From NCBI RefSeq assembly GCF_034263275.1, contig NZ_CP139559.1, forward strand, positions 6,448,001-6,512,000: a DNA stretch of 64,000 bases, in the 5' to 3' direction. Shown here one piece after another: positions 28,384-37,723 of this stretch. A program made the translations under genes and the position numbers. Positions within the stretch are counted from its first letter, which is position 1; each line of letters opens with the position of its first letter. The stretch is from Mucilaginibacter sp. cycad4. GTDB lineage: Bacteria; Bacteroidota; Bacteroidia; Sphingobacteriales; Sphingobacteriaceae. The notes beneath the pieces were generated by a model. That model saw only the letters and a list, made by a program, of their open reading frames with translations. It searched no databases and was not told the DNA's origin.

Positions 28384-30312
28384 ATGAGGTCAGTGAAGCT
28401 ATTACTTGTCGCGCTGTTCGCTTGTTTGATATTACCGTGCTATGGAATAGTGCGCCTGCCGCAATTGGTTGCGGACGGCATGGTGTTACAACGCGACGCG
28501 AAAGTAAAAATCTGGGGATGGGCCGATGCAGGTGAAAAGGTCGCCGTTAATTTTCAGCATAAAACATACCGTACAGTTACCGACCAAAGCGGTTCCTGGA
28601 AAATTGCCCTTCAGCCAATGAAAGCCGGGGGGCCATATACTATGGAAATCACCGGTAGTAACCATGTCACTATCCGCGATATTTTAATTGGCGATGTATG
28701 GTTTTGCTCGGGCCAGTCCAACATGGTTTTGCCCATGGAGCGGGTTAAGGAAAAATATCCTGATGAAATTGCAAAAGCCAATTATCCGCAGATCAGGAAT
28801 TTTTTTGTAAAAACAGAAGCTGATGTAACCAAACAACATCAGGACCTGCTGCCCGGCAAATGGGCTAAAGCCGATTCTGTAACTGTTTTAGGTTTTGGCG
28901 CCGCGTCCTGGTTTTTTGCAAAGCAACTTTATCAAAAATACCATGTGCCCATAGGTATCATCAATTCAAGCGTGGGCGGTACACCTATTGAGGCCTGGAT
29001 CGGCAGCGAGGGTTTAAAAAACATTCAATCATATCATAATAGGGTTGCCCAATTTAGTAGTACTGCTTTTATGGATAGCGTATTGAAAAAACACCCGCAA
29101 CCTGTAGAGCAGCCTGATACAGATAAAGGCTTAAATGAGCCCCAACCATGGTATGATACCACTTATCGGCCGCATAACTGGCATCATTTCTGGCTGCCGG
29201 GCTATTGGGCCGATCAGGGTATAAAAGGCCTGAATGGGGTGGTATGGTTCAGGAAAGAAATTAACCTGCCGGCATCGGTACAGGGTAAAGCTGCTAAACT
29301 CTTTTTAGGCAGAATAGTAGATGCCGATCAAACCTATGTTAACGGCAGCAAGGTAGGGAACATTACTTATCAGTACCCCCCAAGGCGTTACGCGGTACCC
29401 GCCGGTTTATTAAGGCCGGGTAAAAATATTATTGTGGTACGTGTTATCAATACAGCGGGCAAAGGAGGTTTTGTGCCTGATAAACCATACTATCTGGCAA
29501 TAGCAGGAGATACTACCGACCTTCGCGGCGATTGGCAATACAAGGTTGGGCAGGTGTTTGAACCGGTTTGGATAAAACCTGAATTTTCGGCCCAGAATGA
29601 GCCAACGGGGCTTTACAATACCATGGTAGCACCTGTTATCAATTATACCATTAAAGGGATGGTTTGGTACCAGGGCGAAAGTAATTCCAGCCGCGCATCA
29701 GAATATGGTAAATTGCTGAAAGCCCTTATTGCCGACTGGCGCAGCAGGTGGCAGGAGGGTAATATCCCTTTTATTTATGCCCAACTTCCCAACTTTAACG
29801 AGGCACAATACTTACCGACCGAAAGCAGTTGGGCCCAATTGCGCGATGGGCAGCTTAATGCCCTTGAAGTCCCCAATACAGGTATGGCAGTAACCATCGA
29901 TGCCGGCGAATGGAATGATATCCACCCCCTCAATAAAAAAACTGTAGGGGAGCGGCTTGCCCGGGCTGCCGAAAATGTGGCCTATGGCGATGTAGACGTA
30001 GTACCATCCGGACCGATTTACCAATCGGCTAAAATTGAGGGGAATAAGGTTGAGATTACTTTTAAAAATACAGGTGCGGGGCTTATTGCTGGGGATAGTG
30101 AAGAACTGTCGCAATTTGCAATAGCAGGGGCCGATAAAAAGTTTGTTTGGGCAAAAGCTATTATTAAAGGAAATAAAGTGGTGGTTTGGAGCGATAAAAT
30201 CCCCGCGCCGCTGCATGTTAGGTATGCCTGGGCCGATAATCCTGATGGGGCGAACCTGTATAATAAGGAGGGCTTGCCAGCATCACCTTTCCAAACCGAT
30301 AAGCTGCAATAA
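28384..30312 (+). CDS. Sialate-O-acetylesterase-type SGNH esterase with jelly-roll insert
   Basis: 642 residues with a signal peptide (about 1-21). The esterase domain is split: the nucleophile motif FCSGQSNM, Ser112, comes first and the basic/acid part NDIHPLNK (about residue 515) last. In between lies a beta-galactosidase-like jelly roll (about 235-385, with NGVVWFRKEINLPA, DADQTYVNGSKVGN, RRYAVPAGLL). GMVWYQGESNS is a second SASA hallmark. Such proteins deacetylate sialic acid or, in plant-glycan loci, acetylated xylan or pectin; with CE15 and GH67 nearby, xylan deacetylation is the better guess. First gene of a two-gene operon under the 28295-28342 palindrome. Confidence 0.88.
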   Translation: MRSVKLLLVALFACLILPCYGIVRLPQLVADGMVLQRDAKVKIWGWADAGEKVAVNFQHKTYRTVTDQSGSWKIALQPMKAGGPYTMEITGSNHVTIRDILIGDVWFCSGQSNMVLPMERVKEKYPDEIAKANYPQIRNFFVKTEADVTKQHQDLLPGKWAKADSVTVLGFGAASWFFAKQLYQKYHVPIGIINSSVGGTPIEAWIGSEGLKNIQSYHNRVAQFSSTAFMDSVLKKHPQPVEQPDTDKGLNEPQPWYDTTYRPHNWHHFWLPGYWADQGIKGLNGVVWFRKEINLPASVQGKAAKLFLGRIVDADQTYVNGSKVGNITYQYPPRRYAVPAGLLRPGKNIIVVRVINTAGKGGFVPDKPYYLAIAGDTTDLRGDWQYKVGQVFEPVWIKPEFSAQNEPTGLYNTMVAPVINYTIKGMVWYQGESNSSRASEYGKLLKALIADWRSRWQEGNIPFIYAQLPNFNEAQYLPTESSWAQLRDGQLNALEVPNTGMAVTIDAGEWNDIHPLNKKTVGERLARAAENVAYGDVDVVPSGPIYQSAKIEGNKVEITFKNTGAGLIAGDSEELSQFAIAGADKKFVWAKAIIKGNKVVVWSDKIPAPLHVRYAWADNPDGANLYNKEGLPASPFQTDKLQ

Positions 30313-30338
30313 CCATAAACCAATTAAAACCAGGAGCA

Positions 30339-31859
30339 ATGAAAAGTACTGCCTTCTTTTTTTTACTCACATGCGCTGTAGGGGCGAAAGCGCAAAATGC
30401 CGCCCCGGTAAATTTTACCGCCGATCAGGACCATCAGAACATGATGAAGCAGTTGGGCATTAAAACCTTGCGTAACGGGCCAAGCGGTGATGAATCGGCC
30501 CCCAATCATGCTAATTATGATGAGGCGCTGGCTAACCCGTACCCGGATTTACCGGATGCCCTTACGCTAAAGAATGGCAAAAAAGTCACTACTGCCGAAA
30601 TGTGGTGGAAACAGCGCCGCCCCGAAATTGTGGAAGACCTGGAGCGCGAAGTTTATGGCCGCATCCCCGCTAACGTTCCCAAAGTAACCTGGGCAGTTAA
30701 GGTAACCGACAAAGAGCGGGTTGGCTTTTATCCGGTAATTGCCAAACAGCTTATCGGTCATGTTGATAATACGGCTTACCCGCTTATCAACGTAAATATT
30801 GAAATGACCTTAGTAGTTCCAGCAAATGCCAAAGGACCGGTACCTGTACTGATGATGTTTGGCCGGAGCACTTTGCCCGCGCCGGCCCAGCCTTCGCCTG
30901 CAGATGTAGAAAAGATCAACGCTGCATTGAAAGAACTTCTTTTAAAAGAGCACCCTGAGTTTAAAACCATTTTTGAGCAATATCCCGCCTATAACCCTAT
31001 TGCCGAACAATCTCCTTTTGGCCCGGGCGGTTTACCGGTAATGAAGGGCGACCCGCCGACTGCCACGCAGCTGATAGCCAATGGCTGGGGTTATGTGCTG
31101 ATAGACCCTTCATCGATACAGGCTGATAATGGCGAAGGTTTAACCAAAGGGATTATCGGCCTCGTAAATAAAGGCCAGCCACGTAAGCCGGAGGATTGGG
31201 GCGCTTTGCGTGCCTGGTCGTGGGGAGCGGCACGTGCATTGGATTACCTGGAAACTGAACCGGCTGTCGATACCAAACATGTAGGTATTGAAGGCGTATC
31301 CCGTTATGGAAAAGCAGCGCTGGTAACACTGGCTTTTGAGCAGCGGTTTGCCATGGGGCTGATCGGTTCGTCGGGTGAGGGAGGGGCCAAGCTGCACCGC
31401 CGAAACTTTGGAGAAGCAGTGGAAAGCCTTACCGGCGGCGGATATTATTGGATGGCCGGTAACTTTATGAAATATGGTGCATCGGATGCTGTTTTTGGTA
31501 CCAAAACCGCTAAAGACCTTCCGGTAGATGCACATGAGCTGATTGCCTTATGCGCACCCAGGTTTACTTTTATTAGCTACGGTGTTCCGGAACAAGGTGA
31601 TGCCAAATGGCTCGATCAGCAGGGAAGCTATATGGCAACGGTGGCGGCCGGCTCTGTATTTAAGCTGCTTGGTGCAAAAGATATTGGAGTATCAAATGAT
31701 TACAAAACTGAAAAAAAGCCGCCTGTTAACACCGGCTTGCTTGATGGTGAGCTTGCCTGGCGCCAGCATGATGGCGGCCATACCGATGCACCCAATGTAA
31801 AATACTTTATTGCCTGGGCTAATAAGCTGATGCATTATGGTAAAGAAGGAGGAAAGTGA
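30339..31859 (+). CDS. CE15 glucuronoyl esterase
   Basis: 506 residues; signal peptide ends near AKAQ (19). Family signature GVSRYGKAA at 319-327 with nucleophile Ser321, the Glu of SSGEGGA (Glu347) and a His near the C-terminus (HDGGHTDAP, His481 likely). These match 4-O-methyl-glucuronoyl methylesterases, alpha/beta hydrolases that split ester links between glucuronoxylan side chains and lignin or methanol. It lies 26 bp behind the acetylesterase gene and is probably in its operon. The product would expose glucuronate for the GH67 encoded at 35.5 kb. Confidence 0.9.
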   Translation: MKSTAFFFLLTCAVGAKAQNAAPVNFTADQDHQNMMKQLGIKTLRNGPSGDESAPNHANYDEALANPYPDLPDALTLKNGKKVTTAEMWWKQRRPEIVEDLEREVYGRIPANVPKVTWAVKVTDKERVGFYPVIAKQLIGHVDNTAYPLINVNIEMTLVVPANAKGPVPVLMMFGRSTLPAPAQPSPADVEKINAALKELLLKEHPEFKTIFEQYPAYNPIAEQSPFGPGGLPVMKGDPPTATQLIANGWGYVLIDPSSIQADNGEGLTKGIIGLVNKGQPRKPEDWGALRAWSWGAARALDYLETEPAVDTKHVGIEGVSRYGKAALVTLAFEQRFAMGLIGSSGEGGAKLHRRNFGEAVESLTGGGYYWMAGNFMKYGASDAVFGTKTAKDLPVDAHELIALCAPRFTFISYGVPEQGDAKWLDQQGSYMATVAAGSVFKLLGAKDIGVSNDYKTEKKPPVNTGLLDGELAWRQHDGGHTDAPNVKYFIAWANKLMHYGKEGGK

Positions 31860-31915
31860 TTTACCAGATTGTATAAATCCGTTGGACTCTGAAAGAGAAA
31901 TGACATCTCCACGCC

Positions 31916-32098
31916 GTCATGCCGAACTTGTTTCGGCACCCCACAGGACAAGTAACCGGTTTGCTAAGCGTGGTTGCTTAGCAAGTGGGGTGTTGAAACA
32001 AGTTCCATTAGACTTGCATTAAAATTAATTAACAGATTATTGTTGATGATTTTAATGCAGGCTTTTCCTGTGGGGTGCCGAAATAAATTCGGCATGAC
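31916..32098. repeat. Nested inverted-repeat element between convergent genes
   Basis: The outer arms 31916-31947 and 32067-32098 are inverted copies (32 bp, 2 differences) with GTCATGCCGAA ends. Inside are a hairpin TTGCTAAGC (31961-31969) / GCTTAGCAA (31976-31984) and an 11-bp inverted pair TGCATTAAAAT (32015-32025) / ATTTTAATGCA (32049-32059). The element fills nearly the whole gap between the CE15 and SDR gene ends. Confidence 0.75.
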
Positions 32099-32110
32099 CA
32101 TAAGAGGATA

Positions 32111-32857
32111 TTAAAACCCTATCGAATTACCCCCATCAACCTGTAAAATAACCCCAGTTACATATTTGGCGCTGTCGGTAGCTAAATAATAAACGGCTTC
32201 GGCTACATCTGCGGGTTCTCCTAATTTACCCATCGGGGTACGGCCCATTACCTTTTGCTTGCGGGCAGGATCATTGTCCAGCGCCTTTGCCGACATATCT
32301 GTAGCTATAAAACCAGGTGCAACGCAATTAACCCTGATCCCCTGCGGTGAAAGCTCGGTGGCCATGGCCCTTGTCATGCCTTCGATAGCAGTTTTAGATG
32401 CGGTATAGGCAATAACATACGGGATGCCATATTGTGCAGCCATTGAACTGATATTAACTATGTTCCCGCCGCCTGCTTTTAACATGGTTTTTACTACCTC
32501 GCGGCTTATAGCAAATACCGAAGTAAGATTGGTTTGGATCACCTTTGAAAACTCTTCGTCAGTTACTTCGGCAAAAGCTTTTTTGTGGTTGATGCCGGCA
32601 TTATTAACCAAAATATCAGGCGCCCCAAATTCAGCCTCAATTTCCGCTATTAATTGCGGGACACCGTTTGTGTCACTCAGGTCGTATTGTTTATAACTGC
32701 AAAGCTTACCAAACTGCTGTGCTGCCGTAATCAATTTTGCTTCGTCCCTGCCGATGATGATGGTTTTGATGCCTTGTTCTATAAATTTTTTGGTGGTGGC
32801 AAGTCCAAGGCCCGAGGCTCCCCCGGTTACAATAGCAAGTTTGGTTTTTAAGTTCAT
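32111..32857 (-). CDS. SDR oxidoreductase, probable fructuronate reductase
   Basis: 248-residue classical short-chain dehydrogenase. Cofactor motif TGGASGLG (11-18), NNAG (about 88-91), catalytic Ser in NISSMAA, YTASK (Tyr and Lys) and the C-terminal VDGGNSIG. The sequence alone gives only a FabG-like SDR. Context makes reduction of D-fructuronate to D-mannonate (the UxuB step, carried by SDRs in many Bacteroidota) most likely: it is 17 bp downstream of lacI in the same direction and the divergent gene is uxuA. An alternative is a 2-keto-3-deoxy-gluconate or other uronate dehydrogenase. Confidence 0.85.
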   Translation of the reverse strand: MNLKTKLAIVTGGASGLGLATTKKFIEQGIKTIIIGRDEAKLITAAQQFGKLCSYKQYDLSDTNGVPQLIAEIEAEFGAPDILVNNAGINHKKAFAEVTDEEFSKVIQTNLTSVFAISREVVKTMLKAGGGNIVNISSMAAQYGIPYVIAYTASKTAIEGMTRAMATELSPQGIRVNCVAPGFIATDMSAKALDNDPARKQKVMGRTPMGKLGEPADVAEAVYYLATDSAKYVTGVILQVDGGNSIGF

Positions 32858-32874
32858 GGAGATTTAAAAAAATG

Positions 32875-33906
32875 TTATTTTCTTCTGGATGACGATTCGC
32901 GTACTATCAATTCCGATCTGAGGATGAGGCTATGCGTTTGCTGCAGGTCCTGCCGGTTTGTTAAATGATTGATAAGCATGTTGGCGGCAACTTCGCCCAT
33001 TTCATATCCTTTATAATTTACGGTAGTGAGATTGGGCTCAATCACGCACGCTGCCGGGTCATTGTTAAAACCGGCTATGGCTATTTGTTCGGGAATTTTG
33101 ATGCCTGCTTTTTTCAGCACTTGTATACAGCTTACAGCACTCACATCATTAACTGTAAATATGCCATCGGGGAGGGGATCCATTTGTAAAATAATTTCGG
33201 TAGCAGCTGCAGCTTCTTTAGCACTTAGGTCGTTGATGATCACCAGTTGCTCATCAAAATCAATTTGGTGTGCTTCGAGCGCTTTTTTGTATCCGCGAAG
33301 ACGCTCGGCGTAAACATTGCGCAATTGGTTGCCGGTAATATGTACTATTCTTTTGCAGCCCTGTTCAAGCAGGTGGTTGGTTACTTCGTAAGCGGCTTTG
33401 AAGTTATCAATATAGATTTGCGGATAATGTGCATGTTCAATGATCCTGTCGAAGAACAGCACCGGGATCTTGCGCTTAATAAAAGGTTCGAAATGCTCAA
33501 TGCAGGTGGTATCATAAGCCAATGAAACCAGCAGCCCGTCAACCCGGTTATTCAGCATAGCCCTGGCGTTGCTGATCTCTTTCTTCATCGTCTCTAACGA
33601 CTGGCTGATGATGAGGTTGTAGTTATTGTCGTTCACCACTTTTTCGATGCCTGCAATAACATCCGACATGAAACTGCTGTTGAGCCGCGGCACAATAACG
33701 CCGATGATGTTGCTGTTTTTACGGCGTAAATTGCTGGCGAATGAATTGGAGCGGTAACCCATTTCTTCGGCTGCCTTAATAATCTTCTTTTTGGTGTTTT
33801 TATTAACCCGCGGATGATCTTTGAGCGCACGGCTAACCGTAGCTGCCGAAACCTTTAATTTTTCGGCAATGTCATATATGGTTATCTCTTTTTCGCTGCC
33901 CGGCAT
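32875..33906 (-). CDS. LacI-family regulator of the glucuronoxylan locus
   Basis: 343 residues. HTH at about 8-28 (TIYDIAEKLKVSAATVSRAL), hinge helix NSFASNLRR with Leu60 at the place of the base-intercalating hinge Leu, then a periplasmic-binding-protein-like effector domain (NIIGVIVPRLNSSF, FDRIIEHAHYPQIYIDN, DGIFTVNDVSAVSCIQ). It probably represses until a uronate or xylo-oligosaccharide-derived effector binds. It is co-transcribed with the SDR and divergent from uxuA. Its hinge Leu fits operators with a central CG, as in the GCAATCGATTGC palindromes in this window, one of which lies in its own upstream region. Confidence 0.92.
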   Translation of the reverse strand: MPGSEKEITIYDIAEKLKVSAATVSRALKDHPRVNKNTKKKIIKAAEEMGYRSNSFASNLRRKNSNIIGVIVPRLNSSFMSDVIAGIEKVVNDNNYNLIISQSLETMKKEISNARAMLNNRVDGLLVSLAYDTTCIEHFEPFIKRKIPVLFFDRIIEHAHYPQIYIDNFKAAYEVTNHLLEQGCKRIVHITGNQLRNVYAERLRGYKKALEAHQIDFDEQLVIINDLSAKEAAAATEIILQMDPLPDGIFTVNDVSAVSCIQVLKKAGIKIPEQIAIAGFNNDPAACVIEPNLTTVNYKGYEMGEVAANMLINHLTNRQDLQQTHSLILRSELIVRESSSRRK

Positions 33907-34001
33907 ATAATTAATTTGATTGCTTAAACGATGTTGCAGGCTTGATAATAACTGCTGCGAAATTGTTTAATGGATAAAAGTATAAAAATATTAACAAAGT
34001 A

Positions 34002-34033
34002 TTGCGATTTATGCAATCGGTTGCATAAATTTA
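34002..34033 (+). promoter_or_regulatory. Candidate uxuA promoter with operator inside the spacer
   Basis: The Bacteroidota-type -33 TTG (34002-34004) and a -7 TAAATTTA (34026-34033, consensus TANNTTTG, one mismatch) are 21 bp apart. The operator palindrome 34007-34030 lies in the spacer and over the -7 box, a standard repressor arrangement. The uxuA start is at 34065. Confidence 0.4.
34007..34030. promoter_or_regulatory. LacI-type operator between lacI and uxuA
   Basis: 24-bp palindrome with a single mismatched pair; the core TGCAATCGGTTGCA (34012-34025) is one base off the copies at 28.3 and 35.4 kb. It sits 101 bp upstream of lacI and 35 bp before uxuA, so it could control both directions. 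Confidence 0.75.
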
Positions 34034-34064
34034 TCGCGCTGATAGTAATCGGTTTTTAAATAAT

Positions 34065-35264
34065 ATGGTACCAGATTTAGAACAAACCTTCAGATGGTTT
34101 GGCCCCGGCGACCCGGTAACTTTAAATGCAATAAAACAAACAGGCGCAAGCGGAATAGTTACCGCGCTTCATCACGTACCCTGTGGGGATGTTTGGAGCC
34201 GGGATGAGATCAGGCAGAGGAAGGCGGTAATTGAAAGCGCAGGCTTTAACTGGGCGGTTGTGGAGAGCGTAAATATTCACGAAAGTATCAAAATTGGTAG
34301 TGCGGGGCGTGACAGGTACATCGATAATTATATCCAAACACTGCAAAACTTAGCAGACGAGGGGATTTTTACTGTGTGTTACAACTTTATGCCCGTATTG
34401 GACTGGACCCGCACGCATCTCGATCATCACTTAGCAAACGGTGCATCGGCATTGCTTTACAACGCTCCGGCTTTAGCAGCCTTTGACTTGTATATTTTAG
34501 AGCGGGAACATGCCTTTACCGAATTTACCACCGAACAACAGACAGCTGCAAAACATTACCTCGATGGGCTTAGTGATGAAGACAGAACGCTGTTAACCAA
34601 TACGATATTGGCCGGCCTGCCCGGTACAGATGAGGTTTTCTCTATTGCCGAATTTAAAGAACATCTTAATAAATATAGTGAGGTAGATGCTAATGCGTTA
34701 AAGGAAAATCTGTTTTATTTTTTAAGGGCGATAATCCCATATGCCGAAAAACTGGGCATCAGAATGTGTATCCACCCTGATGATCCCCCGTTTCCTATCC
34801 TGGGGCTGCCCCGTGTAGCTTCATCCCTGGATGATTTGACTGATATTGTAAATAGTTACCCTTCAATTGCCAATGGTATCACGCTTTGTACCGGATCGTT
34901 AGGTGCCTCGGGCAAAAATGATATCCCTGAAATTATAAGCCGCCTGGGTGATAAGATCCACTTTTTACATCTGCGCAACGTTGCCCGGCAGCCGGATGGC
35001 AGCTTTTATGAAGCCGATCATTTAACAGGCAGCGTTGATATGTATGCCGTGATGAAAGCTATTATCAATGAACAGATAGCCCGTGAAAATGCAGGCCGGA
35101 GCGATATAGCTATCCCCATGCGGCCTGATCACGGACATAAACTACTTGATGACTTTAATTATAATACCTATCCGGGTTATTCGGTAATTGGCAGGTTAAA
35201 GGGCCTGGCCGAGTTGCGCGGATTGGAGATGGGGATTAAACGCATCCTGTACGACGAGCAATAG
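34065..35264 (+). CDS. uxuA: Mannonate dehydratase UxuA
   Basis: 399-residue cytoplasmic enzyme dehydrating D-mannonate to 2-keto-3-deoxy-D-gluconate in the glucuronate (Ashwell) pathway. The family start TFRWFGPGDPVTL, GIVTALHHVPCGDVW, VVESVNIHESIK, CYNFMPVLDWTRT, MCIHPDDPPFPILGLPR (metal ligands), LCTGSLGASGKND, FLHLRNV and MRPDHGHK are all conserved UxuA blocks; length is normal. It is divergent from lacI with an operator between them. It supplies the intracellular step for glucuronate freed by GH67. Confidence 0.96.
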   Translation: MVPDLEQTFRWFGPGDPVTLNAIKQTGASGIVTALHHVPCGDVWSRDEIRQRKAVIESAGFNWAVVESVNIHESIKIGSAGRDRYIDNYIQTLQNLADEGIFTVCYNFMPVLDWTRTHLDHHLANGASALLYNAPALAAFDLYILEREHAFTEFTTEQQTAAKHYLDGLSDEDRTLLTNTILAGLPGTDEVFSIAEFKEHLNKYSEVDANALKENLFYFLRAIIPYAEKLGIRMCIHPDDPPFPILGLPRVASSLDDLTDIVNSYPSIANGITLCTGSLGASGKNDIPEIISRLGDKIHFLHLRNVARQPDGSFYEADHLTGSVDMYAVMKAIINEQIARENAGRSDIAIPMRPDHGHKLLDDFNYNTYPGYSVIGRLKGLAELRGLEMGIKRILYDEQ

Positions 35265-35373
35265 CTGTAATAAGTAAGGTAGCTTTAAAGCGGTTTTCCA
35301 GCTCTAAATAGCTACTTAGTTAAGGCGTCAATAATTAAATTCCTATTGCTAAATGTAATAAAAGTTTATATCT

Positions 35374-35387
35374 TGCAATCGATTGCA
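35374..35387. promoter_or_regulatory. LacI-type operator upstream of GH67
   Basis: Perfect 14-bp palindrome TGCAATCGATTGCA, identical to the core at 28312-28325 and 133 bp before the GH67 start. A possible promoter overlaps it (TTG 35346-35348, TATCTTG 35369-35375, 20-bp spacer, one T short of consensus). Confidence 0.75.
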
Positions 35388-35519
35388 TAAAATTAAAAAT
35401 TTTATAAACCGTATTAAATGAGGCATGGCTTTAGCCTGTTTCATTCATGAATTTTTTTAACAGATCAATTGTGTTTTTATAAATCACCTTAATGGTTTAT
35501 AAGCTGAATTAATAATGCC

Positions 35520-37700
35520 ATGGCCAAATATTCAATAAAGAACATGTGTTTGTTGGCGCTGCTTTTCATGGCGGCGATAAATAAAGCTTATGCGGATAAT
35601 GGTTATAAGTTATGGCTTGAATATAATAAGGTAACCAACCGGCAATTGGCCGTTGCTTACAGGCAACAGCTGCAATACATGATCTTCCCGGCACAATCAG
35701 ACCAGCTTAAGGCTGCGAAGGCCGAGCTCTTAACGGGCCTTGATGGAATGCTGGCCCTAAAGCCACGAGATACTAAAAGCATAACTAATGGGCAAACTAT
35801 TATAATAGGTACGCCGCAGTCACTAAAGGCTTTTTCGATAACTGCCCCCGATAGCATCGGCAGCGAGGGGTATCTTATCAAAACTGCCCTTGTCAGGCAA
35901 AAGAAATGTATCATCATAATTGCTAACACCGATGCCGGCGTTATGTATGGTGTTTTCAATTTTTTAAAGCTGATCCAAACCTATCAATCTATTAATAAAC
36001 TGGATCTTTCAGATCATCCGAGGATGATGTACCGGGTACTGGATCACTGGGATAACCTGAACCGTACGGTAGAGCGGGGCTATGCGGGCTCATCCATCTG
36101 GAACTGGCACAAGCTGCCAGGAGTGGTTGATCAGCGTTATATTGATTATGCGCGGGCTAATGCCTCGATAGGGATTAATGGTTCGGTTGTAAACAATGTA
36201 AATGCCGATGCGCTGATCCTTTCGCCTCAATATTTGTTAAAAGTGCAGGCTTTGGCCAGTGTATTCAGAACATACGGCATCAGGATTTATCTGTCGGTAA
36301 AATTCAGCAGCCCGGTTGAGCTGGGGGGCTTAAAAACTGCCGATCCGCTTGATCCCGCAGTAAAAAAATGGTGGGCTGATAAGGCTGATGAAATTTACCG
36401 CTACATTCCTGATTTCGGCGGTTTTTTGGTGAAGGCTAATTCGGAGGGGCAACCCGGTCCGCAAAGCTATGGCCGTACACATGCCGACGGAGCAAATATG
36501 CTGGCCGATGCTTTGGCCCCGCATCATGGTATAGTGATGTGGCGTGCCTTTGTTTATGATAATAAAGTTCCGGACGACCGTTTTAAACAAGCCTATAACG
36601 AGTTTAAGCCTTTTGATGGCAAGTTTAAGGATAATGTGATCATCCAGGTAAAAAACGGCCCGATAGATTTTCAGCCGCGGGAACCATTTCATCCCCTGTT
36701 TGGGGCTATGCCCAATACGCCGCTGATGATGGAGTTCCAGTTAACGCAGGAATACCTTGGCTTTTCAACACACCTGGTTTATGAAGCGCCGTTATTTGCC
36801 GAATGCCTGCAATCGGATACATACACGCGTGGTAAAGGTTCAACAGTATCACGTATATTGAAAGGTGATTTTAACAAAAAACTGATAACCGGGATGGCCG
36901 GGGTGGCCAATATCGGCACTGATTTAAACTGGTGCGGCCACCCTTTTGCACAGGCCAACTGGTATGCCTTCGGCCGCATGGCCTGGAACCCGGAGCAACC
37001 ACCGGCGGTAATTGCCGCCGACTGGCTCAAAATGACCTTTACCAATGACGAGAGCTTTATCTCGCCTGTAAAAAACTTCATGCTGCAATCAAGAGAAAAT
37101 ACGGTTAATTATATGACCCCGCTTGGCCTGCACCACATCATGGGGGTATCAACGCATTATGGCCCTGGCCCATGGGTTGATAATGCCGGTCGCCCGGATT
37201 GGAATGCCACTTATTATCATAAGGCAGATTCGGCAGGGATAGGCTTTGACCGTACCGGCACGGGCAGTAATGCGCTCTCGCAATATGCACCGCAGGTTAA
37301 AACGCGCTGGGAAAACCTGCAAACCTGCCCCGACGAATACCTGCTTTGGTTTCACCATTTAAGCTGGACTTACAAAATGCACTCGGGCAGATCATTGTGG
37401 GATGAGCTGGTTCGCCACTATTATAACGGAGCCGATTCCGTTAAGCAGATGGGGCTCACCTGGGATAAAATGCAGGGTAAGATAGACGCCGAACGTTTTT
37501 CCGAAGTGCGGCAACTGATGCAGGTTCAGTTAAACGAGGCCACAACCTGGCGCGATGCCTGTGTTTTATATTTTCAAACGTTTTCAAAAATGCCCATCGG
37601 AGCCACCTATGCAAAGCCGCGGCACCCGCTTGACTATTATAAAAAGATGAAATTTTACTACGTGCCGGGCATAGGAGGGAACAATTACATGACCAATTAA
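35520..37700 (+). CDS. GH67 alpha-glucuronidase
   Basis: 726 residues with a signal peptide (cleavage near AYAD, 25), so periplasmic or exported. It removes (4-O-methyl-)glucuronic acid from the non-reducing end of xylo-oligosaccharides with inversion. The three carboxylates known from Cellvibrio GlcA67A have clear counterparts: Glu309 (KANSEGQPGP), Asp383 (NGPIDFQPREP) and Glu411 (FQLTQEYLG), with the same spacing to within a residue. Length matches the family. It heads a probable operon with GH43, esterase and GH35 genes (gaps of 23 and 12 bp, then 45 bp). I leave the symbol empty because naming (aguA/agu67) varies. Confidence 0.95.
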   Translation: MAKYSIKNMCLLALLFMAAINKAYADNGYKLWLEYNKVTNRQLAVAYRQQLQYMIFPAQSDQLKAAKAELLTGLDGMLALKPRDTKSITNGQTIIIGTPQSLKAFSITAPDSIGSEGYLIKTALVRQKKCIIIIANTDAGVMYGVFNFLKLIQTYQSINKLDLSDHPRMMYRVLDHWDNLNRTVERGYAGSSIWNWHKLPGVVDQRYIDYARANASIGINGSVVNNVNADALILSPQYLLKVQALASVFRTYGIRIYLSVKFSSPVELGGLKTADPLDPAVKKWWADKADEIYRYIPDFGGFLVKANSEGQPGPQSYGRTHADGANMLADALAPHHGIVMWRAFVYDNKVPDDRFKQAYNEFKPFDGKFKDNVIIQVKNGPIDFQPREPFHPLFGAMPNTPLMMEFQLTQEYLGFSTHLVYEAPLFAECLQSDTYTRGKGSTVSRILKGDFNKKLITGMAGVANIGTDLNWCGHPFAQANWYAFGRMAWNPEQPPAVIAADWLKMTFTNDESFISPVKNFMLQSRENTVNYMTPLGLHHIMGVSTHYGPGPWVDNAGRPDWNATYYHKADSAGIGFDRTGTGSNALSQYAPQVKTRWENLQTCPDEYLLWFHHLSWTYKMHSGRSLWDELVRHYYNGADSVKQMGLTWDKMQGKIDAERFSEVRQLMQVQLNEATTWRDACVLYFQTFSKMPIGATYAKPRHPLDYYKKMKFYYVPGIGGNNYMTN

Positions 37701-37723
37701 TCACCACCATAAACCAAACGCCA

